From the NCBI GenBank assembly GCA_947470805.1, contig CANIVU010000089.1, positions 1-37,378 on the forward strand: 37,378 bases of DNA. Reading direction: 5' to 3'. The position numbers were made by a program, and so were the translations under genes. The notes beneath the pieces were generated by a model. It saw only the letters and a program-made list of their open reading frames with translations. It was not told the DNA's origin and did not search any database. Every line of letters starts with the position of its first letter. The first letter of the stretch is position 1. The DNA is from Acidobacteriota bacterium. GTDB taxonomy: Bacteria; Acidobacteriota; Terriglobia; Bryobacterales; Bryobacteraceae. Positions 16,935-25,358 of this stretch are shown here, one piece after another.

Positions 16935-17479
16935 GCACGTGCCTTTCTGCGTAGATGCACCATGCCGGCGAAGGCCAGCAGGTAGAGAAGACTAAAGGGG
17001 AAAAGAACGATACGGCCGATGGTGAGTACCGCGCCCGCGCCGGCGAGGCCGAGTCGAAAGAGGGCGAAGTGGGTGAGGATGTCCAGGTGGCCCCGGTCAA
17101 TCCAGAAGTAGTCACCGTTCTCGTTCAGCAAGAATACCTTGCCGGGGAGGCGAAAGGCGAGCATCCATTTCCATTTGGTCATGATGGGCTCGGCGGAGCA
17201 GATCATGCCGGTGATGCTGTAGTTGCGGATTTTGAGTTCGCCGACGAGTTGTTCGCGGCCGGCGTGGCCGTTGTAAGCGGTGATGCGAAACACCTGTCCC
17301 TGTTCGGGGCGGAACGCTTTCGGCGTGCCGGCGTAACAAGTGATAAGGTCCAATTGCATCGACTCGCCATAGATCTCGTAGAGCCCCGGGAGGAGATCTT
17401 CGAGCAGTTGGCGGGAGCCACTTTCAATGATGGCGACCCGGTCGAACGGCGGAACTCGTTTGGAAAGGAAGAAACGCAT
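16931..17479 (-). CDS. Conserved hypothetical protein with C-terminal membrane segment
   Basis: This 182-aa protein belongs to no family I can name with a function. The frame is open well upstream, but MRFFLSKRVPPFDRVAIIESGSR is the plausible start, as the upstream extension is low-complexity and runs into the sigma gene on the other strand. Residues 10-145 look like an alpha/beta domain: IIESGSRQLLEDLLPGLYEIYG, IDLVTCY-like LDLITCYAGTPK, VFRITAYNGHAGREQL, and the striking MICSAEPIMTKWKWMLAFRLPGKVFLLNENGDYFWID. A membrane helix and basic tail close the protein (VLFPFSLLYLLAFAGMVHLRRKARA). It is first in the operon leading to accBC. A glycosyltransferase-like or lipid-related role is conceivable but unsupported. 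Confidence 0.8.
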   Translation of the reverse strand: MRFFLSKRVPPFDRVAIIESGSRQLLEDLLPGLYEIYGESMQLDLITCYAGTPKAFRPEQGQVFRITAYNGHAGREQLVGELKIRNYSITGMICSAEPIMTKWKWMLAFRLPGKVFLLNENGDYFWIDRGHLDILTHFALFRLGLAGAGAVLTIGRIVLFPFSLLYLLAFAGMVHLRRKARA

Positions 17480-17495
17480 TGCCTGGCGGCTACGC

Positions 17496-17507
17496 TTACT
17501 ATAGTAA
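17496..17507. promoter_or_regulatory. Palindrome TTACTATAGTAA between divergent operons
   Basis: A perfect 12-bp palindrome in the 70-bp gap between the acc operon and the sigma operon. It contains TATAGT on both strands, so it may be a shared or overlapping -10 region, or an operator. A TTGCCT sequence lies 15 bp upstream on the plus strand, short for a -35 spacing. Confidence 0.4.
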
Positions 17508-17549
17508 AGCCATGAGGGTAGTCGTTGCGGTAAAGGGCAGGGAATAACG

Positions 17550-18059
17550 GTGAAGCGCGCCGAGGTGCTGGCACAATTGCGTGAAAGGATTGTCGGGTTC
17601 GCGGCATCTCGTATGATGAGGGGCGCTGGTGGCCCGGTGACCGCGGAAGACGTGGCGCAGGAGACGCTGCTGGTGCTCGAGGAAAAGTATTCGCACGTGG
17701 AGGGGCTGGAGGAACTGGTGCCGCTGGCCATGCAAATCGCACGGTTCAAGATTATGGCGCTGCATACGAAATCGTCGCGGCGAGGCGAGGGCGCGTCGGT
17801 GCCGGTGGAAGACTATCCGATTGCGGACCCGGCGGAGAACCCGGAGGCGCAGTTGGAACGGCGGGAGCGATTGGACCGGTTGGAGACGGCGTTGTTGGCG
17901 CTGGGTGAGCGGTGCCGGGATCTGTTCCGGTTGAAGTTGCAGGGATTGAAGTTTCCGGAGATTCAGCAGGTGCTGGGCGCCGAATCGATCAACACGGTGT
18001 ATACGTGGGATTTGCGGTGCCGGAAGCAGCTGATTGAACGCATGAAAGGAGGCCGGTAA
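17550..18059 (+). CDS. ECF-type RNA polymerase sigma factor
   Basis: This 169-aa sigma-70-family protein contains only regions 2 and 4. Region 2 spans about residues 1-75 (VTAEDVAQETLLVLEEKY, the core-binding helix, then LAMQIARFKIMALHTKSSRR). Region 4 spans about 105-165 (RLETALLALGERCRDLFRLKLQGLKFPEIQQVLGAESINTVYTWDLRCRKQL), a helix-turn-helix for the -35 element. The start is GTG at 17550 with AGGGAA as ribosome site. The stop overlaps the next ATG by one base (TAATG), so sigma and the membrane protein are coupled, as expected for a sigma/anti-sigma pair. Confidence 0.92.
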   Translation: MKRAEVLAQLRERIVGFAASRMMRGAGGPVTAEDVAQETLLVLEEKYSHVEGLEELVPLAMQIARFKIMALHTKSSRRGEGASVPVEDYPIADPAENPEAQLERRERLDRLETALLALGERCRDLFRLKLQGLKFPEIQQVLGAESINTVYTWDLRCRKQLIERMKGGR

Positions 18060-19165
18060 TGGAGCGCGAACAGTTGGACCGGCTTCTGGCTGAGTATGCG
18101 ACGGGAGGGCTGTCGGAGGAGGAGCGGAAGACGCTCTTCGCGGCGGCCTTGCAGGATCAGGAACTGTTCGATCAGTTGATGGAAGAAGACGCGCTACGGG
18201 AGGCGATTGAACTGCCGGGGGCGCGGAATCGGTTGATCGATGCGTTGCAGGAGGAAGAGGTGCCGGTGGCGTCGATGCTGCGGATGCCGGCGGCGCCGGC
18301 GCCCGTCCGTTTATCGAAGGCGCAGCCCCGCCGGCAGCCCTTATGGCTGGCCTGGGCGGCGGGTATTGGCGTAGTGTTTGTTTCGGGTTCGGTGACGTAT
18401 ATGTTGTTCGACCGGCCTGAACTGGCGAAGATGGCGCAGGTGACCAGCAGCGCGCCGCGGGATACGAAACCGTTTGTGCCGCCGCCGTCGGCTGCTGTGC
18501 CGCCGAAATCGAAGCCGGTGGTGGTGGAAGAGCCTCCGAAGATTCTGGCGGAGAACCGCGCGCCGTTGCCGCAGCCGGTGGTTATACCGCTGCCAGCTTC
18601 GCCGCCTCCGCCGGTGCCGAAAGTTGCTGCCGAAGCGGCGGCGGATAAGCCCGTGGTGGCGCGTAACGAGGTGGTCGCCGAGTTCCGGGCCCAGACGCAA
18701 CAGCCGGCGGCGGCACCGCCTCCGTCCCAACAGGCCGGGCCCGCGGCCCCCGCGTTGGCGCGCCGCCAGGCGGCGCCGGGCGGCGGTGCGGCGGCGTCGG
18801 CATCCATGCAGGACGCGGCGAAGGAGAAGGATGCTTCGTCGCTCAGCGCATGGCGACGTACGGGCGACGGGGTGTGGATTCGTGTGCCGGCGGGCGAGGC
18901 TGTTGGCCGCGGCGAGACGATTGCCATTCGCTATGTGCCGGGCACTGCGACGCGCGTATCGTTGGTGGATGATCGCGGGCAGCGGTTGACGCAACGGGAC
19001 GGGCGCGCGGGCGAGGAACTGGAGTTGCCGGTGCCACAGGCTGCGATGGCGACCGGGGATTCGTTGGCCCTCCGCGTGGTGGAAGAGGCGCGGGCGATGA
19101 AGGTGGTGGGGCGTGTGGAACGCACCGATGCCCCGCCTTCGCGAATTATTTTGCGGCTGCGCTGA
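18059..19165 (+). CDS. Pro/Ala-rich single-pass membrane protein, putative anti-sigma factor
   Basis: This is a 368-aa protein. Residues 1-60 are an acidic helical domain resembling anti-sigma N-termini (LDRLLAEYATGGLSEEERKTLFAAALQDQELFDQLMEEDALRE). One transmembrane helix lies at about 94-117 (PLWLAWAAGIGVVFVSGSVTYML). A long Pro/Ala-rich stretch follows (about 130-260), then a beta-rich C-terminal domain (WIRVPAGEAVGRGETIAIRY to IILRLR) outside the membrane. The zinc-binding HxxxCxxC motif of classical anti-sigma factors is missing. By position after an ECF sigma gene with a 1-bp overlap it is probably the cognate membrane anti-sigma factor; no sequence signature proves this. Confidence 0.8.
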   Translation: MEREQLDRLLAEYATGGLSEEERKTLFAAALQDQELFDQLMEEDALREAIELPGARNRLIDALQEEEVPVASMLRMPAAPAPVRLSKAQPRRQPLWLAWAAGIGVVFVSGSVTYMLFDRPELAKMAQVTSSAPRDTKPFVPPPSAAVPPKSKPVVVEEPPKILAENRAPLPQPVVIPLPASPPPPVPKVAAEAAADKPVVARNEVVAEFRAQTQQPAAAPPPSQQAGPAAPALARRQAAPGGGAAASASMQDAAKEKDASSLSAWRRTGDGVWIRVPAGEAVGRGETIAIRYVPGTATRVSLVDDRGQRLTQRDGRAGEELELPVPQAAMATGDSLALRVVEEARAMKVVGRVERTDAPPSRIILRLR

Positions 19166-19226
19166 AAGGATTTTCTTGGTGGCGTCATCTCCCTGGTGAC
19201 GGCAACGAGCCAACACGGAGATCACG

Positions 19227-21470
19227 ATGAGAAAGCAGCTATCAGTAGTAGCCCTGGGCCTGGCGGCACTGGGATTGTGGCGGCCACAGACGGCCGAGGC
19301 GAGCAGCACGCCGGGCGGCATGCTGGCGCGGTTGGACAAGAATGGCGGGGTGGACGCTCCATGCCCGTTGGAGCATACGGCGGTGACGGCCGATGTGCAG
19401 GGCCCGGTGGTCCGCGTGAAGGTGCGGCAGGTGTTCCGCAATCCAACGAGCGACCCGATGGAGGCGATCTACACGTTCCCGCTGGCCGCGGCTGGCGCCG
19501 TGGACGACATGACTATTCGCATTGGCGACCGCGTGGTGAAGGGGACGATCAAGCGGAAAGAGGAGGCGCGGGCGATCTATGACGCGGCGCGCCGCCAGGG
19601 GAAACTGGCTGGGTTGTTAGACCAGGAACGGCCGAACGTCTTTGTGCAGAGTGTGGCGAACATTCCGCCGAACGCGAAGGTGGAGGTGGAGATTCAGTAT
19701 GTCGAGACATTGAAGTTCGAAGCCGGCCGGTATGAGTTTGTGTTCCCGATGGTGGTGGGGCCACGGTACTCGCCGAAGCATAATCCGGGCGCGTTTCAGA
19801 ATCCGACGTACGCCGCGCAGGGGACGCGCGCGGGGCACGACATTGCGCTGTCGCTGAAGCTCGATGCCGGGTTGCCGGTGGACTCGATTGATTCGACGAC
19901 GCATGAGGTGATTGTCGAAAATCGCACCGCCGCGGGCGCGTTCATCAAGCTTCGGAACCAGAACGAGATTCCGAACAAGGACTTCATTCTGCGCTGGGAT
20001 GTGACGGGGAAAAAGATCAACGACGCGCTGTTGACGCACCGCGGCCGCGATGGCCAGGGCTACTTCACGTTCGTACTGGCGCCGCCCGATCAGCCGGCGC
20101 GGGAGGACGTTACCCCGAAGGAGATTGTGTTTGTGATTGACACCTCCGGCTCCATGCACGGCTTCCCACTGGACAAAGCGAAGGAGGCGATGATGGCGGC
20201 GATTGAGGGCATGCATCCGCGGGATCGGTTCAACCTGATCACCTTCAGCGGCGATACGCATCTACTGTTCCCAGCGCCTGTGGCCGCGACGCAGCAGAAC
20301 ATTGCCGACGCCAAACAGTTCCTGGCCGGCCGCCGCAGTGGCGGGGGCACGGAGATGATGAAGGCCATTCGCGCCTCGCTCGCCCCATCTGGTTCGAAGG
20401 AGCACGTGCGCATCGCCTGCTTCATGACGGATGGTTACGTTGGGAATGAAGACGAGATTATTCGAGAAATCCGGCAGCATCCGGAGGCCCGTGTGTTCAG
20501 CTTCGGTATTGGCAGTTCGGTGAACCGCCACCTGCTGGACCAGATGTCGTTGCAGGGGCGCGGCGAGGTGGAATACGTCGGGTTGCAAGACGATGGCTCG
20601 GCCGCGGCAAAGCGTTTTCACACACGTGTGCAGACGCCGCTGTTGACCGATATTCAGCTCACATTCCAAGGCCTGGCCGTTGACGAAATCTATCCCAAGC
20701 GAGTGCCGGATCTGTTTAGCGCGAAGCCCGTGGTGATCACCGGACGGTACCGCGACGCGGGACGCGGGGTGATGAAAATCACGGGCAAAATGGGAGGGCA
20801 TCCGTTTGAGCGTTCCCTACAGGTGGATCTGCCGGCGGCCGCGCAGCGCGATGGAATCCGGTCGCTGTGGGCGCGGACGAAGGTGGGCGAGTTGATGATT
20901 GACGGTACGGAGCAGAACCGGGAAGCCATTACGGAACTGGGCCTGCGGTATGCGCTGATGACGCCGTTTACCTCATTCGTCGCCGTGGAGCACCAGACGA
21001 TTTCCGAGCAAGGCAAGCTGCGGACGATCGAAGTCCCCGTGGAGGTACCGGAAGGCGTGGATGGCCGCATGGCAGGCGCGGAATCTGCCAAGTACATGAT
21101 GCAGCCGATGACGGCTGCGGCACCGACTGGCGGATTCGTGGGCGGCATTATCAGCCGTCGCGCCGACAATACGGCCCGGCAGACGGCGGCTCCGCCTCCC
21201 ATGGTTCGCGAAGAGCGGAAGGTGAAGGATGCGCCGGCGTCCACAAAGCTGTCCGCCGAATTGCAGGGCAAGACAACTTCGCAGGAGAAAGTGGGTATCC
21301 GGCTTTACCTGCGGGATGTGTCGGAAGCCACGTTGAACAAATTGAAGGCCGCCGGGCTGCACATCATCGCACAACCCGGTGGGGCCAAGCTGATCATCGG
21401 CGAGATCACCGGCACGAAGCTGATGACTCTCGCCGCGATGGAGGAGGTGCAGTTGATCGCGCCCCGGTGA
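19227..21470 (+). CDS. Secreted VIT and von Willebrand factor A domain protein
   Basis: This 747-aa protein has a signal peptide (MRKQLSVVALGLAALGLWRPQTAEA). A VIT domain (about 45-170: PLEHTAVTADVQGPVVRVKVRQVF, EAIYTFPLAA, VKGTIKRKEEARAIYDAA) comes next. A vWA domain starts at about 300, with an intact MIDAS motif Asp305-Thr-Ser307-Gly-Ser309 (VFVIDTSGSMHG). The chain ends in a small alpha/beta module (about 690-747: IRLYLRDVSEATLNKLKAAG, LIIGEITGTKLMTLAAMEEV). The architecture mirrors inter-alpha-trypsin-inhibitor heavy chains; bacterial versions are thought to bind proteins with divalent metal. It is third in the sigma operon, 61 bp after the putative anti-sigma gene, with a GGAG ribosome site. 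Confidence 0.93.
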   Translation: MRKQLSVVALGLAALGLWRPQTAEASSTPGGMLARLDKNGGVDAPCPLEHTAVTADVQGPVVRVKVRQVFRNPTSDPMEAIYTFPLAAAGAVDDMTIRIGDRVVKGTIKRKEEARAIYDAARRQGKLAGLLDQERPNVFVQSVANIPPNAKVEVEIQYVETLKFEAGRYEFVFPMVVGPRYSPKHNPGAFQNPTYAAQGTRAGHDIALSLKLDAGLPVDSIDSTTHEVIVENRTAAGAFIKLRNQNEIPNKDFILRWDVTGKKINDALLTHRGRDGQGYFTFVLAPPDQPAREDVTPKEIVFVIDTSGSMHGFPLDKAKEAMMAAIEGMHPRDRFNLITFSGDTHLLFPAPVAATQQNIADAKQFLAGRRSGGGTEMMKAIRASLAPSGSKEHVRIACFMTDGYVGNEDEIIREIRQHPEARVFSFGIGSSVNRHLLDQMSLQGRGEVEYVGLQDDGSAAAKRFHTRVQTPLLTDIQLTFQGLAVDEIYPKRVPDLFSAKPVVITGRYRDAGRGVMKITGKMGGHPFERSLQVDLPAAAQRDGIRSLWARTKVGELMIDGTEQNREAITELGLRYALMTPFTSFVAVEHQTISEQGKLRTIEVPVEVPEGVDGRMAGAESAKYMMQPMTAAAPTGGFVGGIISRRADNTARQTAAPPPMVREERKVKDAPASTKLSAELQGKTTSQEKVGIRLYLRDVSEATLNKLKAAGLHIIAQPGGAKLIIGEITGTKLMTLAAMEEVQLIAPR

Positions 21471-21471
21471 A

Positions 21472-22290
21472 CTAGTCTTCGAGCGTGATCTTCGGGCCGG
21501 CCTTTTTCGAAAGGCCGGCCATTGCGTCGTTGACCATTGTTGCCAGCTGGTGGAACGCCGCACCGGCGCCGAGCGGATCGAGCGCGGCGGGGGCGCCGGA
21601 GTCGCCACCGATGCGAACGTTCGGATCGAGCGGGAGTTCCACCAGGAACGGGATGTTCATGGCTTCGGCCATGCGGCGACCGCCACCTTGGCCGAACACA
21701 TCGATGCGTTCGCCGCCGGGCGCGACGAGGTAGCTCATGTTTTCCACGAGGCCCACGATGGGCGTCTTCACCTGTTCGAACATGCGGACGGCCTTGCGGG
21801 CGTCTTCCATGGCCACTTCGCTGGGCGTGGTGACGACGACGGCGCCGTTGATCGGCACGGTCTGCACGAGTGAGAGTTGCACGTCGCCGGTGCCGGGCGG
21901 GAGGTCAATGAGCAGGTAGTCCAATTGGCCCCAATCGACGCCGCGCAGAAACTGCTGCATGACGGAATGGAGCATCGGGCCGCGCCAAATGAGCGGCTTG
22001 TCGCCGGGGCTGAGGAAGCCCATCGACATGAGTTTGACGCCGTGGCTTTCAATGGGCTGAATGCGCTCGCCGATGGCGTGCGGATTGGCGCGCGTTCCCA
22101 TCATTAACGGCACGTTCGGTCCATAGACGTCGGCGTCCATCAGGCCAACCTTATGCCCCTGCGCGGCAAGCGCGATGGCCAGGTTGACCGACACCGTGGT
22201 TTTGCCCACGCCGCCTTTACCGCTGCCGACGGCAATCAAATTCTTCACGCCCTCAACGGGCTGCAATGTAACGCCAGAAGGATTCATCAC
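21472..22290 (-). CDS. Mrp/NBP35-family P-loop ATPase lacking cysteines
   Basis: This 272-aa MinD-like ATPase belongs to the Mrp/ApbC family that carries and transfers [4Fe-4S] clusters. The deviant Walker A GSGKGGVGKTT is at 22-32. MDADVYGPNVP, PLIWRGPMLHS and LLIDLPPGTGD are all typical. The N-terminal MIP18-type domain of longer Mrp proteins is absent. The segment that usually holds the bridging CxxC reads ENMSYLVAPGGERIDVFG (183-200), with both cysteines replaced, and the whole protein has no cysteine. Cluster binding by the usual mechanism is therefore ruled out, and another role is likely. It follows the hydrolase gene with a 3-bp gap and meets the vWA gene tail-to-tail. Confidence 0.93.
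   Translation of the reverse strand: MMNPSGVTLQPVEGVKNLIAVGSGKGGVGKTTVSVNLAIALAAQGHKVGLMDADVYGPNVPLMMGTRANPHAIGERIQPIESHGVKLMSMGFLSPGDKPLIWRGPMLHSVMQQFLRGVDWGQLDYLLIDLPPGTGDVQLSLVQTVPINGAVVVTTPSEVAMEDARKAVRMFEQVKTPIVGLVENMSYLVAPGGERIDVFGQGGGRRMAEAMNIPFLVELPLDPNVRIGGDSGAPAALDPLGAGAAFHQLATMVNDAMAGLSKKAGPKITLED
21495..21520. terminator. Hairpin at the vWA/mrp convergent junction
   Basis: GGCCGGCCTTT (21495-21505) and AAAGGCCGGCC (21510-21520) form a perfect 11-bp stem closed by TTCG. It begins 25 nt after the vWA gene stop and lies within the coding tail of the mrp-like gene. It is a strong candidate terminator for the sigma operon. Confidence 0.6.
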
Positions 22291-22293
22291 CTT

Positions 22294-24273
22294 CTATTGT
22301 GCCGTGAGTTGGGCCCAACGCGTTTCCGCCTGTTTCTCCAGGCGTGCCCGGTCGGCGGGAAGGAGGAAGCCGTCTTTGGCGAGGGCGTCCATCGCGGCAC
22401 CGATTTTGGCCAGATAATCTTCGCGTGACGCATAGCGTTCGGTGATGGCCGGGCGCGGGTCCTTGCGTGCCGTCCGGTCCTTTACCGTTGCCGGAAAAGC
22501 GTGGAATCCACCCGTCATGCTGTAGATTTCCGTTGGTGCGCCGATGGAGGCATCGCGCAGATTCCAGCCGGTGTAGGTGCCGAGCGGCACGCTCACATCG
22601 GGCATGCGAATGCCGGCGACTTCGTTGCCATCGCGGTCCACCTGCGGGACCAGGACGCCGTACGGTTTGCCTAGTTTTGGTGGTTCGATGGTGGCGATGC
22701 CTTTGGACTTGAACTCTGGACCGTAGTCGGCACGGTAAGGAACATTGGGGCTCTTCGGCACGCTCACGCCCGGGATCGCCGGGAAACGCAGAGTGGCCAA
22801 GGGAACGAGTTCCCCCTTGTCGACGCGCGGGACACGGGAAGCGGGCGGGGCCTTGTCTTCCTTGACCCATGCCGTCAAGTGGGGCAACAACGCGCGCATT
22901 ACCGGGCGGGCGTCGTTGGGATTCGAGAGATACGCCGTGTCCGTCTTGCGCGGGGGGAACGTACCAGGCCCGTGCTGAGTTCCGCTGATGAAATAGGCGC
23001 GGGTGTTGTCGCCCAGGCCGTCGTCCTTTTTTCCATCGGGGCTGGTGTGAATGAGTGACGCGGCGCGCCCCCAATACTCATAGGCGCCGTTCGTGTAGAA
23101 GCTCTTTGGCTGGACGTTCTGATCGATGGCGGTGACGAGTAGTCCGTCCGCCTCCTTCGTCTCCGGGTCCAGCATGCGAAGGTCGGCGAAGGGGAAGACG
23201 TCGGTGGGGTAGAAGGTGTTCGTCATGCGGTGCCCATCGCGTGAGGGCTGCGCAAACCGCTGGTTAAAACTGCCGCGGCCGGCGCCGCCAACGTGGGACC
23301 AGACGCCGTCGAAAACGCGCTTGCCGTTCTCGTCGGCGTTGAAGCCGTCATAGAGAAACGTGCGGAGGAAACGGCCGGATTGCGAGGTGCCGATGCCGAT
23401 AGCCCGTTTCAAATAGCGGGATTGATCGCCGAGCAGGATGAGGCCGTCATTGGTGTACTTCAGAAAGCTGATCAGGTCGCGCGTGGCGGCCATGCCGAGG
23501 CCGGCAATGGCCGGATTCTTGGCGGTGTAGACCACGTCGTAGAGCTTGCCGGGCAGGAAGCCGGCGGCCATTTCCACACCGGTGTTATCCCAGAACTTCC
23601 ACTGGCTGCGCGGGATGACGCGGCGCGGGCCGTCGGGAGAGTCACGAACGAAAAGCTGCGTGCCGGGGGCGTCGGGATCGGCAACCGGATAGGGCTTCAT
23701 GGTGCGATCAGCCAGGTTGAATCGCGTGGTTTTTGCGGAGGGAACGAACTCGCTGCGGACGATTCCGGTAACGCCGTCGGCGCGCGGTACGGTGATGCCG
23801 ACGTTGCCTTTTTCCTCGGGAATATCGAACTGCCAACCCACCCAGACCAGCGTGAAACCCTGCTCCAACAGGAACAGATCGCCGAACTCGGCTTCGGTGC
23901 GCGGGTCCTTGCTGCCGGCGGCGTAGTTGAACGTGGAAAGCAGCCCTTTGCCGCCGCGGTTGGAAACCTCGTACAGGATGGTGCCGTTGCCTTTGTCCTG
24001 CAGGCGCGGTTTCAGAACGTAGAGGTCGGCCGTGAATTCGACGAGTCCGGCAGCGTTCTTCGGTGCCAGAGCGATATCGCGGATGCGCTGATTGGCGGGC
24101 AGAGTCGGATCGATTGCGAAATGGGCCTTGGCCGTAATGCGCTCATAGGGGCCGGTGTTGCCGAACGATCGGCCGTTGAGCACGTCGGTTCGTTCTTCCA
24201 CGTAGATCTTACGAATGGCGGCATTGGCGCACAGGGCGGCGGCCAATAGCACGCAGGCAGCACGGAGGAGCAT
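22294..24273 (-). CDS. Secreted alpha/beta hydrolase-domain protein (Abhydrolase_10 type)
   Basis: This is a 659-aa protein with a signal peptide (MLLRAACVLLAAALCANA). The body matches the large alpha/beta-hydrolase-domain family common in Acidobacteriota: FGNTGPYERITAKAHFAIDP, ILYEVSNRGGKGLL, LVWVGWQFDIP, and the nucleophile region AIGIGTSQSGRFLRTFLYDGFN (Ser297 or Ser299). Later come FDGVWSHVGGAGRGSFNQRF and SGTQHGPGTFPPR, probably carrying the catalytic histidine. The substrate is unknown; esters are a reasonable guess. It lies between tsaD (12-bp gap) and the mrp-like gene (3-bp gap) on the same strand. Confidence 0.9.
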   Translation of the reverse strand: MLLRAACVLLAAALCANAAIRKIYVEERTDVLNGRSFGNTGPYERITAKAHFAIDPTLPANQRIRDIALAPKNAAGLVEFTADLYVLKPRLQDKGNGTILYEVSNRGGKGLLSTFNYAAGSKDPRTEAEFGDLFLLEQGFTLVWVGWQFDIPEEKGNVGITVPRADGVTGIVRSEFVPSAKTTRFNLADRTMKPYPVADPDAPGTQLFVRDSPDGPRRVIPRSQWKFWDNTGVEMAAGFLPGKLYDVVYTAKNPAIAGLGMAATRDLISFLKYTNDGLILLGDQSRYLKRAIGIGTSQSGRFLRTFLYDGFNADENGKRVFDGVWSHVGGAGRGSFNQRFAQPSRDGHRMTNTFYPTDVFPFADLRMLDPETKEADGLLVTAIDQNVQPKSFYTNGAYEYWGRAASLIHTSPDGKKDDGLGDNTRAYFISGTQHGPGTFPPRKTDTAYLSNPNDARPVMRALLPHLTAWVKEDKAPPASRVPRVDKGELVPLATLRFPAIPGVSVPKSPNVPYRADYGPEFKSKGIATIEPPKLGKPYGVLVPQVDRDGNEVAGIRMPDVSVPLGTYTGWNLRDASIGAPTEIYSMTGGFHAFPATVKDRTARKDPRPAITERYASREDYLAKIGAAMDALAKDGFLLPADRARLEKQAETRWAQLTAQ

Positions 24274-24285
24274 GCGTTTATTGGA

Positions 24286-25341
24286 TCACAGCGCGAGTGA
24301 GGCTTTGGCGCGGAGGTCCATGCCGGCGAAGTCTCCGGTGCGGAATTTGCGGAAGGCGGCGGCGCCGATCATGGCTGCGTTGTCGGTAGAGAGCCCCGGG
24401 GTAGGGAAGTAGATGGGCACGCCGATGCGGGACCGTGCGGCGGCCTGCCGCAGACCAGCATTGCAGGCTACGCCGCCGGTGATGATGACACTTTCAACCG
24501 GGTGCTCCGCCGCCAGTTTGCCGATGCGCGACAACAGTTCGTCGATGACCGTTTGTTGGAAACTGGCGATCAGATCTCGCGTCGCGGGTGGCGTGACGGC
24601 CAGCCATTCTTCAACCGTCGTGCCGCTCCCCAGACGCCGGCGTGCGGCGGTCTCATCGGTAATCGGGTGCGCTTCCGTCCATCGCAAAACCGCCGTTTTC
24701 AGGCCGGAAAAGGAGAAGTCGAGCGCATTGCCCTTCATGTTGGCCCGCGTGAATCGCACGCCATGAGGATCGCCAAATGGGGCGAGCTTATCCAGAATCG
24801 GGCCGCCCGGATAGGGGAAGCCGAGCAGCTTGGCGACCTTGTCGTAGGCCTCACCGGCGGCGTCATCGCGCGTGCGGCTGATTAACTCGTACTCGAAATC
24901 GCCGCGTACGTGATAGAGGTGCGTATGCCCGCCACTGACAATCAACGCCAAGGCGGGGAGCGCCGTTTGCGGATACTCCAGAACGACGGCGTGGATGTGG
25001 CCCTCCAGGTGGTTCACCGCGAGGAGCGGCAAGTCCCGCGCCTGGCAGATGGCCTTGGCGTAGGTAACACCGACCAGCAGCGCGCCCAATAATCCCGGGC
25101 CGTAGGTGCAGGCAACGGCGTCCAGTCCGGACCACGTGATGCCTGCCCTCATCAGCGCCTCGTCCACAACGGGCGTGATCGCGCGCATGTGTTCTCGGCT
25201 GGCGAGTTCCGGGACCACGCCGCCGTACTTCTGATGGGTCTCAATCTGAGAAGCGACCACGGAGGAGAGGACCGTGCGGCCGTCTTCAACGACGGCTGCG
25301 GCGGTCTCGTCACAGGAGGATTCAATGGCTAGGATGCGCAA
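24286..25341 (-). CDS. tsaD: tRNA N6-adenosine threonylcarbamoyltransferase TsaD
   Basis: This 351-aa enzyme makes the t6A37 modification of ANN-decoding tRNAs together with TsaB, TsaE and TsaC. Its sequence has the N-terminal [21 protein letters not shown], the metal-binding His111 and His115 (NHLEGHIH), SGGHTHLY at 136-143, and the C-terminal [12 protein letters not shown] and [15 protein letters not shown]. The reading frame has no ATG or GTG at its start; TTG at 25341 is the only fitting start. It diverges from queA with 17 bp between the start codons. Identification is certain. Confidence 0.97.
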   Translation of the reverse strand: MRILAIESSCDETAAAVVEDGRTVLSSVVASQIETHQKYGGVVPELASREHMRAITPVVDEALMRAGITWSGLDAVACTYGPGLLGALLVGVTYAKAICQARDLPLLAVNHLEGHIHAVVLEYPQTALPALALIVSGGHTHLYHVRGDFEYELISRTRDDAAGEAYDKVAKLLGFPYPGGPILDKLAPFGDPHGVRFTRANMKGNALDFSFSGLKTAVLRWTEAHPITDETAARRRLGSGTTVEEWLAVTPPATRDLIASFQQTVIDELLSRIGKLAAEHPVESVIITGGVACNAGLRQAAARSRIGVPIYFPTPGLSTDNAAMIGAAAFRKFRTGDFAGMDLRAKASLAL

Positions 25342-25358
25342 GTTGATAATCTGAGAGT

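Noticed and set aside
16931-17749. Longer 272-aa version of the conserved membrane protein
   Set aside because: The N-terminal 90 residues are Ser/Ala-rich and lie antisense to the sigma-factor gene; the start at 17479 fits the protein domain.
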